In this document: positions 1 to 8,323 of the stretch, piece after piece
Position numbering within the stretch: position 1 is the first letter of the stretch
How the letters are laid out: every line of letters begins with the position of its first letter
DNA from: Acidobacteriaceae bacterium dw_441
GTDB lineage: Bacteria; Acidobacteriota; Terriglobia; Terriglobales; Acidobacteriaceae
Length of the DNA: 47,752 nucleotides
NCBI GenBank assembly: GCA_018449715.1
Contig: JAAVVA010000007.1
Span: 257,501 to 305,252, forward strand
Direction: 5' to 3'
The notes under the pieces: generated by a model
Told to the model about the DNA's origin: nothing
The model's input: the letters and a program-made list of their open reading frames with translations, nothing else
Databases searched by the model: none
Translations under genes and position numbers: made by a program

Positions 1-1422
1 GTAGTTGACCGATCCATCGGGCCTGGCAATCGTCACCAACAGATCCCTTTCCGCAACCTGGGCGCCGTTGCTCATCACCGGCGACTTGCCGCGCAGCTCC
101 ACCGCATTGGCGAGCCTGCCATTGACCGTCATCGGGCTCACACCTCCCGCCTGCTGCATCCCTGCATTCTGCTGGACCATCTGGTTCGCAATCGCCGCAG
201 TCGCCTGCGCCAGCGAGTTCGCATCGCTCACCGGATTTTGCAGCCGCGTGCTATCGACGATCGCTCCATAAGCGATCCCCGTATCCCCGGCTCCGTTCTG
301 CGGCACCAGGGCAACGCTGCCGTCCTTCCCCTCGCCCTTCTGCCAGCTCGACGGATAGCTGATCGAAAAACTGCGCCCGTTATAGAAGATCAACTTGTCG
401 CTCAGGCCAAGAGCATCCTTCGGCAGACGAAGCGCGCCTTCCTGCGTACCGGCGCTGCTGCCTCCACTGCCCCCGGACTTCGTCGCCGCCACTGGAATCA
501 CCTGCGCCGGGCCGCCCGCAATCAGGGCATACCTACCCGTCTGGCGCCACGCTCCAGCCTCGACTTCCTTTGAGTTGTAGGCCTTCTCCTTGTTGGACAG
601 ATCGCGGGCCTGGGTAAACTCCGTCGTTGTCACACGAGGGTTCGTCCTTCGGGGCAGCGTCGCAATCTCGGCGTTCACATAGGTCATGCGGTTGCCGGGA
701 TTCGGGTGGTCGCTGAGGAGCTGCGCCCCTCCCTCGCCATACTTCGCCTGGATCGTCTCGAAGAACTGCGGCAGGCCACGCGGATCGTACCCCGCGTCAT
801 ACAGAATGTCCGTGCCCAGCAGATCGGCCTGCTTCTCGTAGTCGCGTGACATCCGCAGGAACCCCAGTCCGGTCGCCATGCCGATTCCCTGCGTCGCCAT
901 CGACCCAAGCGCGCCGTTCCCCAGCAGAATCGCGGCTCCAATCTGACCCAGCCCCGCCCACGTCCCGACGGATTGCTGCTTGGTCATATTGCAGGTCGAG
1001 TGCCGCATCACCACGTGCGAAAGCTCGTGCGCCATCACGCCCGCAAGCTGCGCCTCGGTCTCGGCGGCGCGAATCGCCCCAACGTTCACAAACATCGCGC
1101 CACCCGGTAGCGCAAAAGCATTGATCTCATCGCTTGCGACGACGTGGAAATTAAACGGCCAGCGATATCCCGGAGTCACCGCCACCAGCCTCGCTCCAAG
1201 CTGACGAACATACTGCGAGAGAGGAGAGTTATCCGGCAGCACCGGCATCTGCTTGAAGACCTCAGCCGCGACCTTCGCCCCTTCGCTCTGCTCCTGTTCA
1301 ATGCTGAAGCTGTTCTTGCACGGAGGAGGCACCTGGAACCGCGCCCACGCGCGCTCTGCTGCTCCCCCCAGCATCATCCCCGCAATCAGAACAAGTCGTG
1401 CCGCACGTCCATATCGCAACAT
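1..1422 (-). CDS. M48-family zinc metalloprotease, secreted (3' end outside window)
   Basis: The frame stays open from an ATG at 1422 to the left edge, giving 474 residues without a stop, so the C-terminus is missing. The N-terminus is a signal-peptide-like stretch (RAARLVLIAGMMLGGAAERAWA). The zinc motif HELSH lies at about residues 131-135 and is followed downstream by YEKQADLLG, the Glu/Asp motif typical of M48 (BepA/Oma1/HtpX-like) proteases. The region beyond about residue 300 is Gly/Ser-rich and leads into a second domain of unknown role. M48 proteins of this kind act in the periplasm on outer-membrane protein quality control. That role is inferred from family, not from context. The next gene upstream (MarC-like) is on the same strand, 66 nt away. 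Confidence 0.88.
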   Translation of the reverse strand, partial: MLRYGRAARLVLIAGMMLGGAAERAWARFQVPPPCKNSFSIEQEQSEGAKVAAEVFKQMPVLPDNSPLSQYVRQLGARLVAVTPGYRWPFNFHVVASDEINAFALPGGAMFVNVGAIRAAETEAQLAGVMAHELSHVVMRHSTCNMTKQQSVGTWAGLGQIGAAILLGNGALGSMATQGIGMATGLGFLRMSRDYEKQADLLGTDILYDAGYDPRGLPQFFETIQAKYGEGGAQLLSDHPNPGNRMTYVNAEIATLPRRTNPRVTTTEFTQARDLSNKEKAYNSKEVEAGAWRQTGRYALIAGGPAQVIPVAATKSGGSGGSSAGTQEGALRLPKDALGLSDKLIFYNGRSFSISYPSSWQKGEGKDGSVALVPQNGAGDTGIAYGAIVDSTRLQNPVSDANSLAQATAAIANQMVQQNAGMQQAGGVSPMTVNGRLANAVELRGKSPVMSNGAQVAERDLLVTIARPDGSVNY

Positions 1423-1488
1423 GATCCACCACCTTCTCGAGTCAATCCCTACTGCAATCCTGCAAGAGCTTCCCGCCGCCCCGAAGCC

Positions 1489-2175
1489 TCACGAAGGCTT
1501 CGCGATCACCCCGAGGTCGGCCATTCCGTTGACGAAATACTGCACCGCCAGGGCGACAAGCAGCAAGCCCATGATGCGGACCAGAATACGAATCCCCGTA
1601 TCCCCAAGAGCGCGCCCGACCTTGTCCGAATTGCCCAGCACGAGATAACAAATTGCCGCCGTCACAAAGATGGCCCCCAGAATCGCGATCATCTGCCAGC
1701 GGTTCTGCGCCTGCCCCACCAGCACCATCACGCTCGCAATCGAACCCGGCCCCGCCAGCATGGGAATCCCCAGCGGCACGATCCCCGCGTCTTCTTTGCT
1801 TCCCGCAGCCTCGGTATCGCCTGAGGTCTCCTGCGTGGGCGAGCGCCTCGCCTCCAGCATGTCCAACCCGATCAACAGCAGGATGATTCCCCCCGCAATC
1901 TCAAACGCCGGCAGCGTAATCCCGAACATCTTGAAGATGTATTGCCCCGCCAGCGCAAACGCGCTTAGAAAGATCAGCGCCGTCAGCGAAGCCTTGCGCG
2001 CAGTCCTGCGGCGATGCACCGCGTCCGACCCCGCCGTGACCGCCAGAAACGTCGGCAGCGCAGCAAACGGATCGACAAGGAAGAAGATCGAGCTCAGCGC
2101 CAGCAGCGAAAAACGCACGTAGACCGAGTGCTGCAGACCGTAGAGGCTCACCGTCGCATGGGGCTCGTAGAGCAC
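1489..2175 (-). CDS. MarC-family (UPF0056) integral membrane protein
   Basis: A 228-residue polytopic membrane protein with about six hydrophobic segments. It carries the MarC hallmarks: an early FFLVDPFAALPTFLAVT segment, a central GIPMLAGPGSIASVMVL segment, and a terminal RIMGLLLVALAVQYFVNG helix. MarC proteins are inner-membrane proteins of unresolved transport function; the old multiple-antibiotic-resistance link is doubtful. The loop at residues 108-130 is rich in Glu, Thr and Ser. It lies 66 nt upstream of the M48 gene on the same strand. ilvE starts about 115 nt away in the opposite direction, so the two are divergent. Confidence 0.85.
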   Translation of the reverse strand: MLYEPHATVSLYGLQHSVYVRFSLLALSSIFFLVDPFAALPTFLAVTAGSDAVHRRRTARKASLTALIFLSAFALAGQYIFKMFGITLPAFEIAGGIILLLIGLDMLEARRSPTQETSGDTEAAGSKEDAGIVPLGIPMLAGPGSIASVMVLVGQAQNRWQMIAILGAIFVTAAICYLVLGNSDKVGRALGDTGIRILVRIMGLLLVALAVQYFVNGMADLGVIAKPS

Positions 2176-2289
2176 GCCTCATTTTCCCACGCCCGCGCCC
2201 ATTCCTGTGCGAACAACGCCAAACTACGCGCTCCCACTCGCTCCGGCGTCCGAAGGCTGGCTATAATGGTAGGTCTACGAGGACCCAAC

Positions 2290-3234
2290 ATGCCCATCCA
2301 ATCCACAGCGAATATCTGGCACAACGGACAACTGATCCCCTGGGACAAGGCCCAGATTCACGTCATGAGCCACGTCGTCCACTATGGCTCGTCCGTTTTT
2401 GAAGGTATCCGCTGTTACACCCAGCCCTCCGGCGCCGGCGTCTTCCGCCTGCAGGAGCACATGCAGCGCCTCGCTGACTCGGCCAAGATCTACCGCATGC
2501 CCCTGCCCTACACCGTCGACCAGCTCTCCGCTGCCGTCATCGACGTGATCGAGGCCAACGGCGTCGCCCCCTGCTACATCCGTCCCATCGCCTTCCGCGG
2601 CTACGGCGAGATCGGCGTCAACCCCACCAAGTCGCCCATCGACGTCTATATTGCCAACTTCCCGTGGGGCAAGTACGTCGCCGGAGACAACGGCGCCGAC
2701 GTCTGCGTCTCGAGCTGGTCGCGCCTCGCTCCCAACACCATGCCTTCGCTGGCCAAGGCGGGCGCGAACTACATGAACTCGCAGCTCATCAACATGGAAG
2801 CTCAGGTCAACGGCTACTCCGAGGGCATCGCGCTCGACGTGAACGGCTACCTCTCCGAGGGCTCGGGCGAGAACCTCTTCCTGGTCCGCGGCGGCGTCCT
2901 CTACACCACGCCTCTGGCCAACTCTGTGCTGAGCGGAATCACCCGCGCCTCCATCATCACGCTGGCCCGCCAGCTCGGCATCGAGGTCGTCGAGCAGGCC
3001 CTTCCGCGCGAGATGCTCTACATCGCCGACGAGGCCTTCTTCACCGGAACCGCCGCCGAGGTCACGCACCTCCGCTCGGTCGACCGCATTCTCGTTGGCA
3101 ATGACGGCTCGATGGGTCCCATCACCAAGGCTCTGCACGAGGAGTTCTTCGGCATCGTCAACGGACTCAAGACCGACCGCTACAACTGGCTCACGCCGGT
3201 CAACGTCAAGGTTGCCGAGCCGGTCGGAGTGTAA
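2290..3234 (+). CDS. ilvE: branched-chain amino acid aminotransferase
   Basis: A 314-residue class-IV PLP aminotransferase that transfers amino groups between Leu/Ile/Val and 2-oxoglutarate in the cytoplasm. The N-terminus IWHNGQLIPWDKAQIHVMSH, VFEGIRCY, the PLP lysine in LAKAGANYMNS (about K156), and EAFFTGTAAEVT near residue 250 are family signatures. The ATG at 2290 is chosen over longer in-frame starts because GAGGA sits at 2279-2283 with a 6-nt spacer and the protein then begins at the usual family position. A TATAAT hexamer at 2262-2267 overlaps an in-frame ATG at 2266 and could be the -10 box. A hairpin terminator follows the stop. Confidence 0.95.
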   Translation: MPIQSTANIWHNGQLIPWDKAQIHVMSHVVHYGSSVFEGIRCYTQPSGAGVFRLQEHMQRLADSAKIYRMPLPYTVDQLSAAVIDVIEANGVAPCYIRPIAFRGYGEIGVNPTKSPIDVYIANFPWGKYVAGDNGADVCVSSWSRLAPNTMPSLAKAGANYMNSQLINMEAQVNGYSEGIALDVNGYLSEGSGENLFLVRGGVLYTTPLANSVLSGITRASIITLARQLGIEVVEQALPREMLYIADEAFFTGTAAEVTHLRSVDRILVGNDGSMGPITKALHEEFFGIVNGLKTDRYNWLTPVNVKVAEPVGV

Positions 3235-3255
3235 CCGCACGCAGCAGAATCATCG

Positions 3256-3290
3256 AATCGCGGCGGCCTCGGCGGCCGCGATTTTCTTTT
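3256..3290 (+). terminator. Rho-independent terminator of ilvE
   Basis: The arms AATCGCGGC and GCCGCGATT form a 9-bp stem with a short GC-rich loop, followed by TTTCTTTT. It starts 21 nt after the ilvE stop. Confidence 0.85.
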
Positions 3291-3298
3291 ACAGGGAT

Positions 3299-3559
3299 TC
3301 AATCTTCTCTTCGTATCTTCAAAACAGTCGCACGTCTGCGTTGAAGATATCCGTCTAGCAATCCAGCACCTGTTTTTGCAGTCATCACTGCACTACCAAT
3401 CCAAGCAATTACAGAGAAGCCTCCCGCTGGATAAATCCAGTCCATCCCATTGCCTTGATAAGCGAAAAAAGCAAAGGACAAAAAGAAAAATCCCAAAATG
3501 CCTAAAGTAGACACGATGAGAACTGTAAGGGAGAGCAAGAATTGGCGTCGTATGCTCAC
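3299..3559 (-). CDS. small hydrophobic membrane protein, unknown function
   Basis: An 86-residue frame starting with GTG at 3559. The only nearby ATG (about 3571) is out of frame and stops after three codons. Residues 7-34 form a strongly hydrophobic segment (FLLSLTVLIVSTLGILGFFF), and a second one lies around 46-62. The C-terminal tail is basic and charged (YLQRRRATVLKIRRED). The region is clearly more AT-rich than its neighbours, which suits a recently acquired or poorly conserved gene. I do not recognise a family. It converges on the ilvE terminator. Confidence 0.5.
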   Translation of the reverse strand: MSIRRQFLLSLTVLIVSTLGILGFFFLSFAFFAYQGNGMDWIYPAGGFSVIAWIGSAVMTAKTGAGLLDGYLQRRRATVLKIRRED

Positions 3560-3729
3560 GCAGTCATTCTTTCAGCGAAAGCAGTAGAAATCCACTTTTC
3601 TTCTAGGGTCCACGCTTCTCTGTTCTGGTTTAAACATCAGTACAACAAGTTCATTGCAATGCATCCTCTGCGATAGTCTTATAAGCAAAGCAGCCTTTAC
3701 TTAATCCTTGCGTTCTCCCCTGGAGGCTC

Positions 3730-4680
3730 ATGTCGACCGTTCTGATCACCGGTATCGCTGGATTCATCGGCTCAAGCATTGCCCGCGCCCTTTTAGCGGA
3801 AGGAGCCACCGTTCGCGGCCTCGACAACCTCTCGACCGGCTCGCTGGCCAATCTCGAAGAGATCAAATCGAAGATCGACTTCCGCCACGCGGATATTCTC
3901 GACCAGACCGCGGTCGCTGAGGCCTGCGCCGGAGTGGATTACGTCTTCCACGAGGCAGCCATTCCCTCGGTGTTCAAATCGGTGGACGACCCCATCGGAA
4001 CCAATGCTCCCAACCTCACCGGAACCCTCTACGTCCTCGAAGCCGCGCGCAAGGCCGGGGTGAAGCGCGTCCTCTACGCCGCCTCCTCCGCAGCCTACGG
4101 AGATGCCCCCGAGCTTCCCAAGACCGAGACGATGCTTCCCTGCCCGCTCTCTCCGTATGCGGTGCAGAAGGTTGCCGGAGAACACTATCTCAGCAGCTAC
4201 TACCGCGTCTTCGGGCTTGAGACCGTCTCATTGCGCTACTTCAACGTCTTCGGCCCCCGGCAGGACCCCTCCTCGCAGTACTCCGGCGTCCTCGCCCGAT
4301 TCATCTCGTTAATGCTGGCCGGTCAAACCCCGACCATCTACGGAGACGGTTTGACCAGCCGTGATTTTGTCTACATCGACAACGTGGTCAGCGCGAACCT
4401 TCTTGCGGCAAAAGCTCCTGCTGAAAAGGTCGCAGGCCGCGTCTTCAACGTAGCCACCGGCAACCGCACCACCCTGCTCGAAGCCTTCGCAGAGATCAAG
4501 CGCATCACCGGCTACCCCGGCAGCATCAACCACGCCCCGGAGCGCGAAGGCGACATCAAACATTCGCTCGCCGACATCTCGGCAGCGCAGTCCGCTTTCG
4601 ACTACAAGGTCGTGGCGGACCTCGCCTACGGCCTCGAACACACCATCGCCTGGGCAAAGTCCTCGTTGGCCACCGCCTGA
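3730..4680 (+). CDS. NAD-dependent nucleotide-sugar epimerase/dehydratase (extended SDR)
   Basis: A 316-residue extended short-chain dehydrogenase of the UDP-glucose/GlcNAc 4-epimerase group. The dinucleotide-binding motif TGIAGFIG is at residues 7-14. The catalytic pair is Y143/K147 (SPYAVQK), with the Ser-rich AASSAAYG strand before it. RYFNVFGPRQDPSSQYSGV and YGDGLTSRDFVYIDNV are the substrate-loop signatures of this group. ATG at 3730 has GGAGG 4 nt upstream. It probably makes an activated sugar for the EPS locus that begins shortly downstream, although it is transcribed separately. The exact sugar cannot be read from the sequence. Confidence 0.9.
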   Translation: MSTVLITGIAGFIGSSIARALLAEGATVRGLDNLSTGSLANLEEIKSKIDFRHADILDQTAVAEACAGVDYVFHEAAIPSVFKSVDDPIGTNAPNLTGTLYVLEAARKAGVKRVLYAASSAAYGDAPELPKTETMLPCPLSPYAVQKVAGEHYLSSYYRVFGLETVSLRYFNVFGPRQDPSSQYSGVLARFISLMLAGQTPTIYGDGLTSRDFVYIDNVVSANLLAAKAPAEKVAGRVFNVATGNRTTLLEAFAEIKRITGYPGSINHAPEREGDIKHSLADISAAQSAFDYKVVADLAYGLEHTIAWAKSSLATA

Positions 4681-4696
4681 TCTGCCCCAAACGACC

Positions 4697-4738
4697 GCAT
4701 CCTCACCCTTCGCAATAAGGAGAGAGGGATGGGGATGC
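4697..4738. terminator. imperfect hairpin between convergent genes
   Basis: GCATCCTCACCC pairs imperfectly with GGGATGGGGATGC. It sits between the convergent epimerase and the hypothetical gene ending at 4768. No clear U-tract follows, so terminator function is uncertain. The GGGATGGGG core resembles the arms of the repeat found at 40274 and 43722. Confidence 0.4.
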
Positions 4739-4767
4739 CTTGTCTAGTCCAGATTCGTTGGTGCGAG

Positions 4768-5259
4768 CTACAGCTTGTGCAGGTTCTTCGGCATACTTCT
4801 CATACCAAGCACATGGAAGTCCTTCAGCCCCGCCTTATTGACGTAGGCCAGCCGGTTATTGCCATTCGGATCGGTCGGGATCAGGAAGAACCCGTCTTCG
4901 AGGACGAAGTCCCGCGTGTTGCTGATGATCCCCTCGATCATCTCCCCGTCGTAAAAGTACACCCGGACCCACAGGCCGGGAACGACCGGAGCATGCTCAT
5001 GGAAGTGAAGCGCCTTGTGGCGGACGTCTCCCTCGAAGGTCTTTACAAAGAAGACCGCCTTTGCCTTCTCCGTGGGAATCTCTTCGATGGTTCCCGTATC
5101 CACCAGGTTCAGCCGAATGGTGTCGAGCGGAGCGCGAGCCTCATTCTGGAGCAGGTGCTCGATCGAGCCCAGCTCGCTGATGGGAACCGTCCCGCGAACC
5201 GTGCGATCCTCAAACCGCACGACCACACGATAGATGCCCTCAGCCGCAGCAGCGGCCAT
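4768..5259 (-). CDS. conserved-looking cytoplasmic protein of unknown function
   Basis: The open frame reaches 5376, but that part overlaps the sigma-54 regulator upstream. I place the start at the ATG at 5259 (MAAAAAEGIYRVVVRFEDRT), giving 163 residues and a 17-nt gap. There is no strong RBS. No signal peptide or membrane segment is visible. The sequence looks mostly beta: RVVVRFEDRTVRGTVP, then VRVYFYDGEMIEGIISN and DFVLEDGFFLIPTDPNGNN, a pattern reminiscent of PilZ-like or small barrel domains. I cannot name the family with confidence. Same strand and tight spacing suggest co-transcription with the atypical response regulator, so an associated signalling or adaptor role is possible. Confidence 0.7.
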   Translation of the reverse strand: MAAAAAEGIYRVVVRFEDRTVRGTVPISELGSIEHLLQNEARAPLDTIRLNLVDTGTIEEIPTEKAKAVFFVKTFEGDVRHKALHFHEHAPVVPGLWVRVYFYDGEMIEGIISNTRDFVLEDGFFLIPTDPNGNNRLAYVNKAGLKDFHVLGMRSMPKNLHKL

Positions 5260-5276
5260 CGCGGCAATCTTGGCGG

Positions 5277-6704
5277 CTACGCGCGATCTTGCGGAGATAG
5301 ATCGTACTGTTTGATCTTGTAGAGCAGTGCCTTGTAACTGATCTGCAGATCGTTTGCCGCCGCCTTGCGGTTCCATCCAGTCTCCTCCAAAACCTGTGCA
5401 ATCGCAGCCGCCTCGGCGCCGCCCTTAAGATTCTTCACCATCGCCTTCAGGCCCGCTGCGCTCGTCGGCTCCGAAGGAGCAGACGCCACAGACAGGGATT
5501 GCGAAGGAGTCAGTTCCTCAAGAATCGTACGCTCATCACCAAGAACAAGATAGCGATTGACGACATTCTCCAGCTCACGCAGATTGCCGGGCCACGGATG
5601 CACGCCAAACGCCTCCATCAATCGGGGAGAGAACGGCAACGGCTCGCGCTCATAGCGCCGCGACCCTTTGCGCATGAAGTATTCCGCAAGCACAGGAATC
5701 TCTTCCCGGCGCTCGCGCAGCGGAGGAATGCTCAGGGTAAATCCGTTGAGACGATAGTAGAGATCCTCGCGGAAACTCTTGTTCGCCATCGCCTCTTTCA
5801 TATTGATGTTCGTGGCCGCGATCACGCGGACGTCTACCTTCATCGGCGAACGGCTTCCCAGCCGCGAGAAGGTTCCGTCCTGCAGCACCTGCAGAAGCTT
5901 CGCCTGCAGAATCGCGGGCATCTCGCCAATCTCGTCGAGGAAGATCGTTCCTCCCGTGCAGATTTCGAACTTGCCCGGCTTGGTCTTGACCGCGCCGGTA
6001 AACGCTCCCTGCTCGTAACCGAACAGCTCACTTTCCAGCAGATCCGCAGGAACCGCCGCGCAGTTCACCTTGAGGAAGGTGTTCTGGCTCCGCGAGGACA
6101 TCTTGTGCGTGTAAAGGGCGAGAATCTCCTTGCCGGTTCCGCTCTCGCCCAGGATCAGGATCGGGATATCGGCGCGAGCAACCAGCGCGGCCTGCGACTC
6201 GAGATCGCGCATGCGCTTGCTCGAGCGCACGAAAGAATGCGTCTCGTTGAGAGGAATCTCGCGAGGAGCGTCCGCAGCTGCTCCCTTGCGGTCAGGCGAG
6301 ATCAGGTGCTCCTCGATCGCCTCTTCGACGTCGGTTCCGACGAAGGGCTTCATCACGATGGCTCGCACGCCCAGCCGGATGACCTTCTCGAGGTCGCGCA
6401 CCTCGGCCGAGCAGGAGATCACGATAATGGGAAGATTCGGAGAAGAGCAGCGAACCTGTGTCAGCAACGGAAGAGGATCGCGCTCCGGGTGAGGAGCCAG
6501 CAGGAGAATGTCAGGGGTGCTCCCCTGCTCCAGGCGGTCCAGAAGCGACCTCTCCTCGGAGAAGAGGCTGAGCGCGTAACGATCCCCCAAGGTAAGCCGA
6601 AGATAATCCAGAACAGCCAGATCGGGTTCCAGAATAAGGACCTGGGGACGAAGCTTAGCATCAGATTTCAAAGCAGACATGCTATATGACTGAAAAGCCG
6701 ACAT
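5277..6704 (-). CDS. sigma-54-dependent regulator with atypical receiver (PrsR/NtrC-like)
   Basis: A 475-residue protein with an N-terminal receiver-like domain (about 20-135), an AAA+ sigma-54 interaction domain (about 160-400) and a C-terminal Fis-type helix-turn-helix (WNRKAAANDLQISYKALLYK). Walker A is GESGTGKE at 186-193, the sigma-54 contact loop GAFTGA is at 233-238, Walker B is GTIFLDEIGE, and the arginine-finger region is FREDLYYRLNGF. The receiver is odd: the phospho-acceptor Asp is replaced by Ala (A70 in DILLLAPH) and the acidic pair is reduced (LILEPD), while the conserved Lys (K119, MKPF) remains. It is probably not controlled by ordinary phosphorylation. It sits at the edge of the EPS/exosortase locus, where PrsR-type sigma-54 regulators are known in other bacteria. 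AGGGG lies 7 nt before the ATG. Confidence 0.9.
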   Translation of the reverse strand: MSAFQSYSMSALKSDAKLRPQVLILEPDLAVLDYLRLTLGDRYALSLFSEERSLLDRLEQGSTPDILLLAPHPERDPLPLLTQVRCSSPNLPIIVISCSAEVRDLEKVIRLGVRAIVMKPFVGTDVEEAIEEHLISPDRKGAAADAPREIPLNETHSFVRSSKRMRDLESQAALVARADIPILILGESGTGKEILALYTHKMSSRSQNTFLKVNCAAVPADLLESELFGYEQGAFTGAVKTKPGKFEICTGGTIFLDEIGEMPAILQAKLLQVLQDGTFSRLGSRSPMKVDVRVIAATNINMKEAMANKSFREDLYYRLNGFTLSIPPLRERREEIPVLAEYFMRKGSRRYEREPLPFSPRLMEAFGVHPWPGNLRELENVVNRYLVLGDERTILEELTPSQSLSVASAPSEPTSAAGLKAMVKNLKGGAEAAAIAQVLEETGWNRKAAANDLQISYKALLYKIKQYDLSPQDRA

Positions 6705-7165
6705 ACCAACACCCCTATGATTGCCGGTTCCGGTCGTTCGCCTGAACCGTGCGAGCCTGGCTGGTCGTGAACAAAAAAGCGGGTTTCCCAGCCTGTAACC
6801 CCTACCACCCGTGAAGTGGGGAGACTTCCGGAGAGCTACTATACAAAATTCTAGTTCGGAACCCGCATACGCGACACAAAAATGTTAATAATTTTGCCCA
6901 CAAAGAGAAAAAGGTTTACCACTCTCCCCTTCAAAGAGAACGAACGTTCCTCTTCCGACCCAACCTGGTACAAACCCGGTGTCCCAAAATGGGTCACATT
7001 ACCAGAGTAAGTGGCGCTCCGATTACCCCATGAATTAGCCAGTAAAACACCATTTTACTGTCCCCGTAGTTCAATAATTCCTTCGTCTTCTTCACCCATC
7101 TCATCGAGATCAATCTTGCAAAACTTTTCCTCTCACCAAGGATTGGCTCCTTACGTGCTTACGTT
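6705..7165. other. gene-free region between divergent sigma-54 regulators
   Basis: 461 nt with no convincing coding frame. It is AT-richer than its surroundings in 6860-7140. On the minus strand it holds small inverted repeats, including CCAC/GTGG around 6808-6822 and a GGGTT/AACCC pair followed by TTTTTT near 6774-6800. This could be a 5' leader structure of the 5277-6704 gene. A candidate -24/-12 element lies at its right end, before the 7166 gene. Confidence 0.5.
7143..7160 (+). promoter_or_regulatory. candidate sigma-54 promoter (-24/-12), moderate match
   Basis: TTGGCTCCTTACGTGCTT has GG and GC exactly 10 nt apart, as sigma-54 promoters require, but differs from TGGCAC-N5-TTGC at several positions. 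Transcription would start near 7170, just past the first ATG at 7166. If it is real, translation would begin at a later Met such as 7220. Confidence 0.4.
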
Positions 7166-8323
7166 ATGGCATTGCAATCTCTTGCCTTGCAACACACGTT
7201 CGACACCCAAGACGGGAAGATGACTTTGGTTCATAATTCTGAGTCCGCCACCTCCTTCAGTCTGCCGCCGATGGATATCATCTTCGGCAAAACTCCGGCG
7301 ATGCAGGCTGTGCGTAACAAAATAGAACGAGTGGCAGAGACTGACGTCCCGGTCCTGATCCAAGGAGAAAGCGGAACGGGCAAAGAGCTGTGTGTTCAGT
7401 TGCTTCATGCCCTCTCGCAGCGCTCCCGCGGCGGCCTGGTCAAGGTCAGCTGTCCGGCGATCCCTCACTCCCTGCTGGAAACAGAGCTCTTCGGCTATGA
7501 AAAGGGAGCTTTCACCGGGGCTATGAACACGAAGCTGGGGCGGGTGGAGCAGGCGCACAACGGAACCCTCTTTCTCGACGAGGTCGGCAGCCTCGACCTG
7601 AACGTGCAGTCCAAACTGCTGCAGGTGTTGCAGGACGGAACCTTCGTCCGTGTCGGCGGCCATGAGTCCCGCTCCATTGCGACGCGGCTGGTTTCGGCGG
7701 CCAACGGCGACCTGAGAACGCAGGTCGAAAATGGAACCTTCCGGCTCGATTTCCTCTTTAGAATCAATGCGGTAACCATCAACCTGCCGCCGCTGCGCCA
7801 GAGGATCGCGGACCTCCCGATTCTGATCGACTACTTCATCGAGCACTACTCGAAGGTCTTCCGCCATACGCCGGAGCTCCTTTCGAAGAGCGCGATGCGG
7901 CTGATGCAGAGCTACCACTGGCCGGGAAACATCCGGCAGCTTGAGAACCTGATCCGCAGCTACGTCCTGATCGGAAGCGAGGACGCCCTCGTGGCCGAGT
8001 TGATTCCGGAGCAGGGCGGTCGCAACGGAGTCACCGCCGAGATCGACCTCAGCGAACCGGTCTCCCTCAAGGACATCACCCGCAAGGCCACCCACGACCT
8101 TGAGCGTCAGATCATCCTTAAAGTCTTGCAGGCCAATAGCTGGAACCGCCAGAAGACCGCTCGCTGGCTACAGATCAGCTACCGTTCGCTGCTGTACAAG
8201 CTCAGCGAGGCGGGAATGCCGGAGGTTCCACCTCGGCCTCTGCGTAACCCCGGAGTAAAAAAAAATGATGCGACCCTCGAAACAGTTCAGGCTGCATCAT
8301 CTTCAAGAACAAGGGTTTACTAG
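7166..8323 (+). CDS. sigma-54-dependent transcriptional activator without a receiver domain
   Basis: A 385-residue protein made almost only of an AAA+ sigma-54 interaction domain and a Fis-type HTH. Walker A is GESGTGKE at 67-74, GAFTGA is at 114-119, Walker B is GTLFLDEVGS, and the arginine-finger region is FRLDFLFRINAV. The HTH is WNRQKTARWLQISYRSLLYK near 318-337. The first 35 residues are low-similarity sequence with no sensor domain, so activity must be set by expression level or a partner, as in PspF-like activators. It is divergent from the first sigma-54 regulator. Its TAG stop shares the palindrome CTAG (8320-8323) with the stop of the convergent glycosyltransferase. The start may be 7166 or 7220; neither has a strong RBS. 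Confidence 0.9.
   Translation: MALQSLALQHTFDTQDGKMTLVHNSESATSFSLPPMDIIFGKTPAMQAVRNKIERVAETDVPVLIQGESGTGKELCVQLLHALSQRSRGGLVKVSCPAIPHSLLETELFGYEKGAFTGAMNTKLGRVEQAHNGTLFLDEVGSLDLNVQSKLLQVLQDGTFVRVGGHESRSIATRLVSAANGDLRTQVENGTFRLDFLFRINAVTINLPPLRQRIADLPILIDYFIEHYSKVFRHTPELLSKSAMRLMQSYHWPGNIRQLENLIRSYVLIGSEDALVAELIPEQGGRNGVTAEIDLSEPVSLKDITRKATHDLERQIILKVLQANSWNRQKTARWLQISYRSLLYKLSEAGMPEVPPRPLRNPGVKKNDATLETVQAASSSRTRVY

Noticed and set aside
2275..3240. 321-codon minus-strand ORF
   Set aside because: Exact antisense shadow of ilvE, typical of GC-rich codon use.
3651..3866. 71-codon minus-strand ORF before the epimerase
   Set aside because: Mostly antisense to the epimerase start, with no RBS or motif.
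5499..6689. 396-codon plus-strand ORF
   Set aside because: Antisense to the sigma-54 regulator and Arg/His/Gln-rich with no recognisable domain.
6760..6860. Possible c-di-GMP (GEMM) riboswitch in the leader of the first sigma-54 regulator
   Set aside because: Searched by eye on both strands for the conserved GEMM core; not found, only small inverted repeats.
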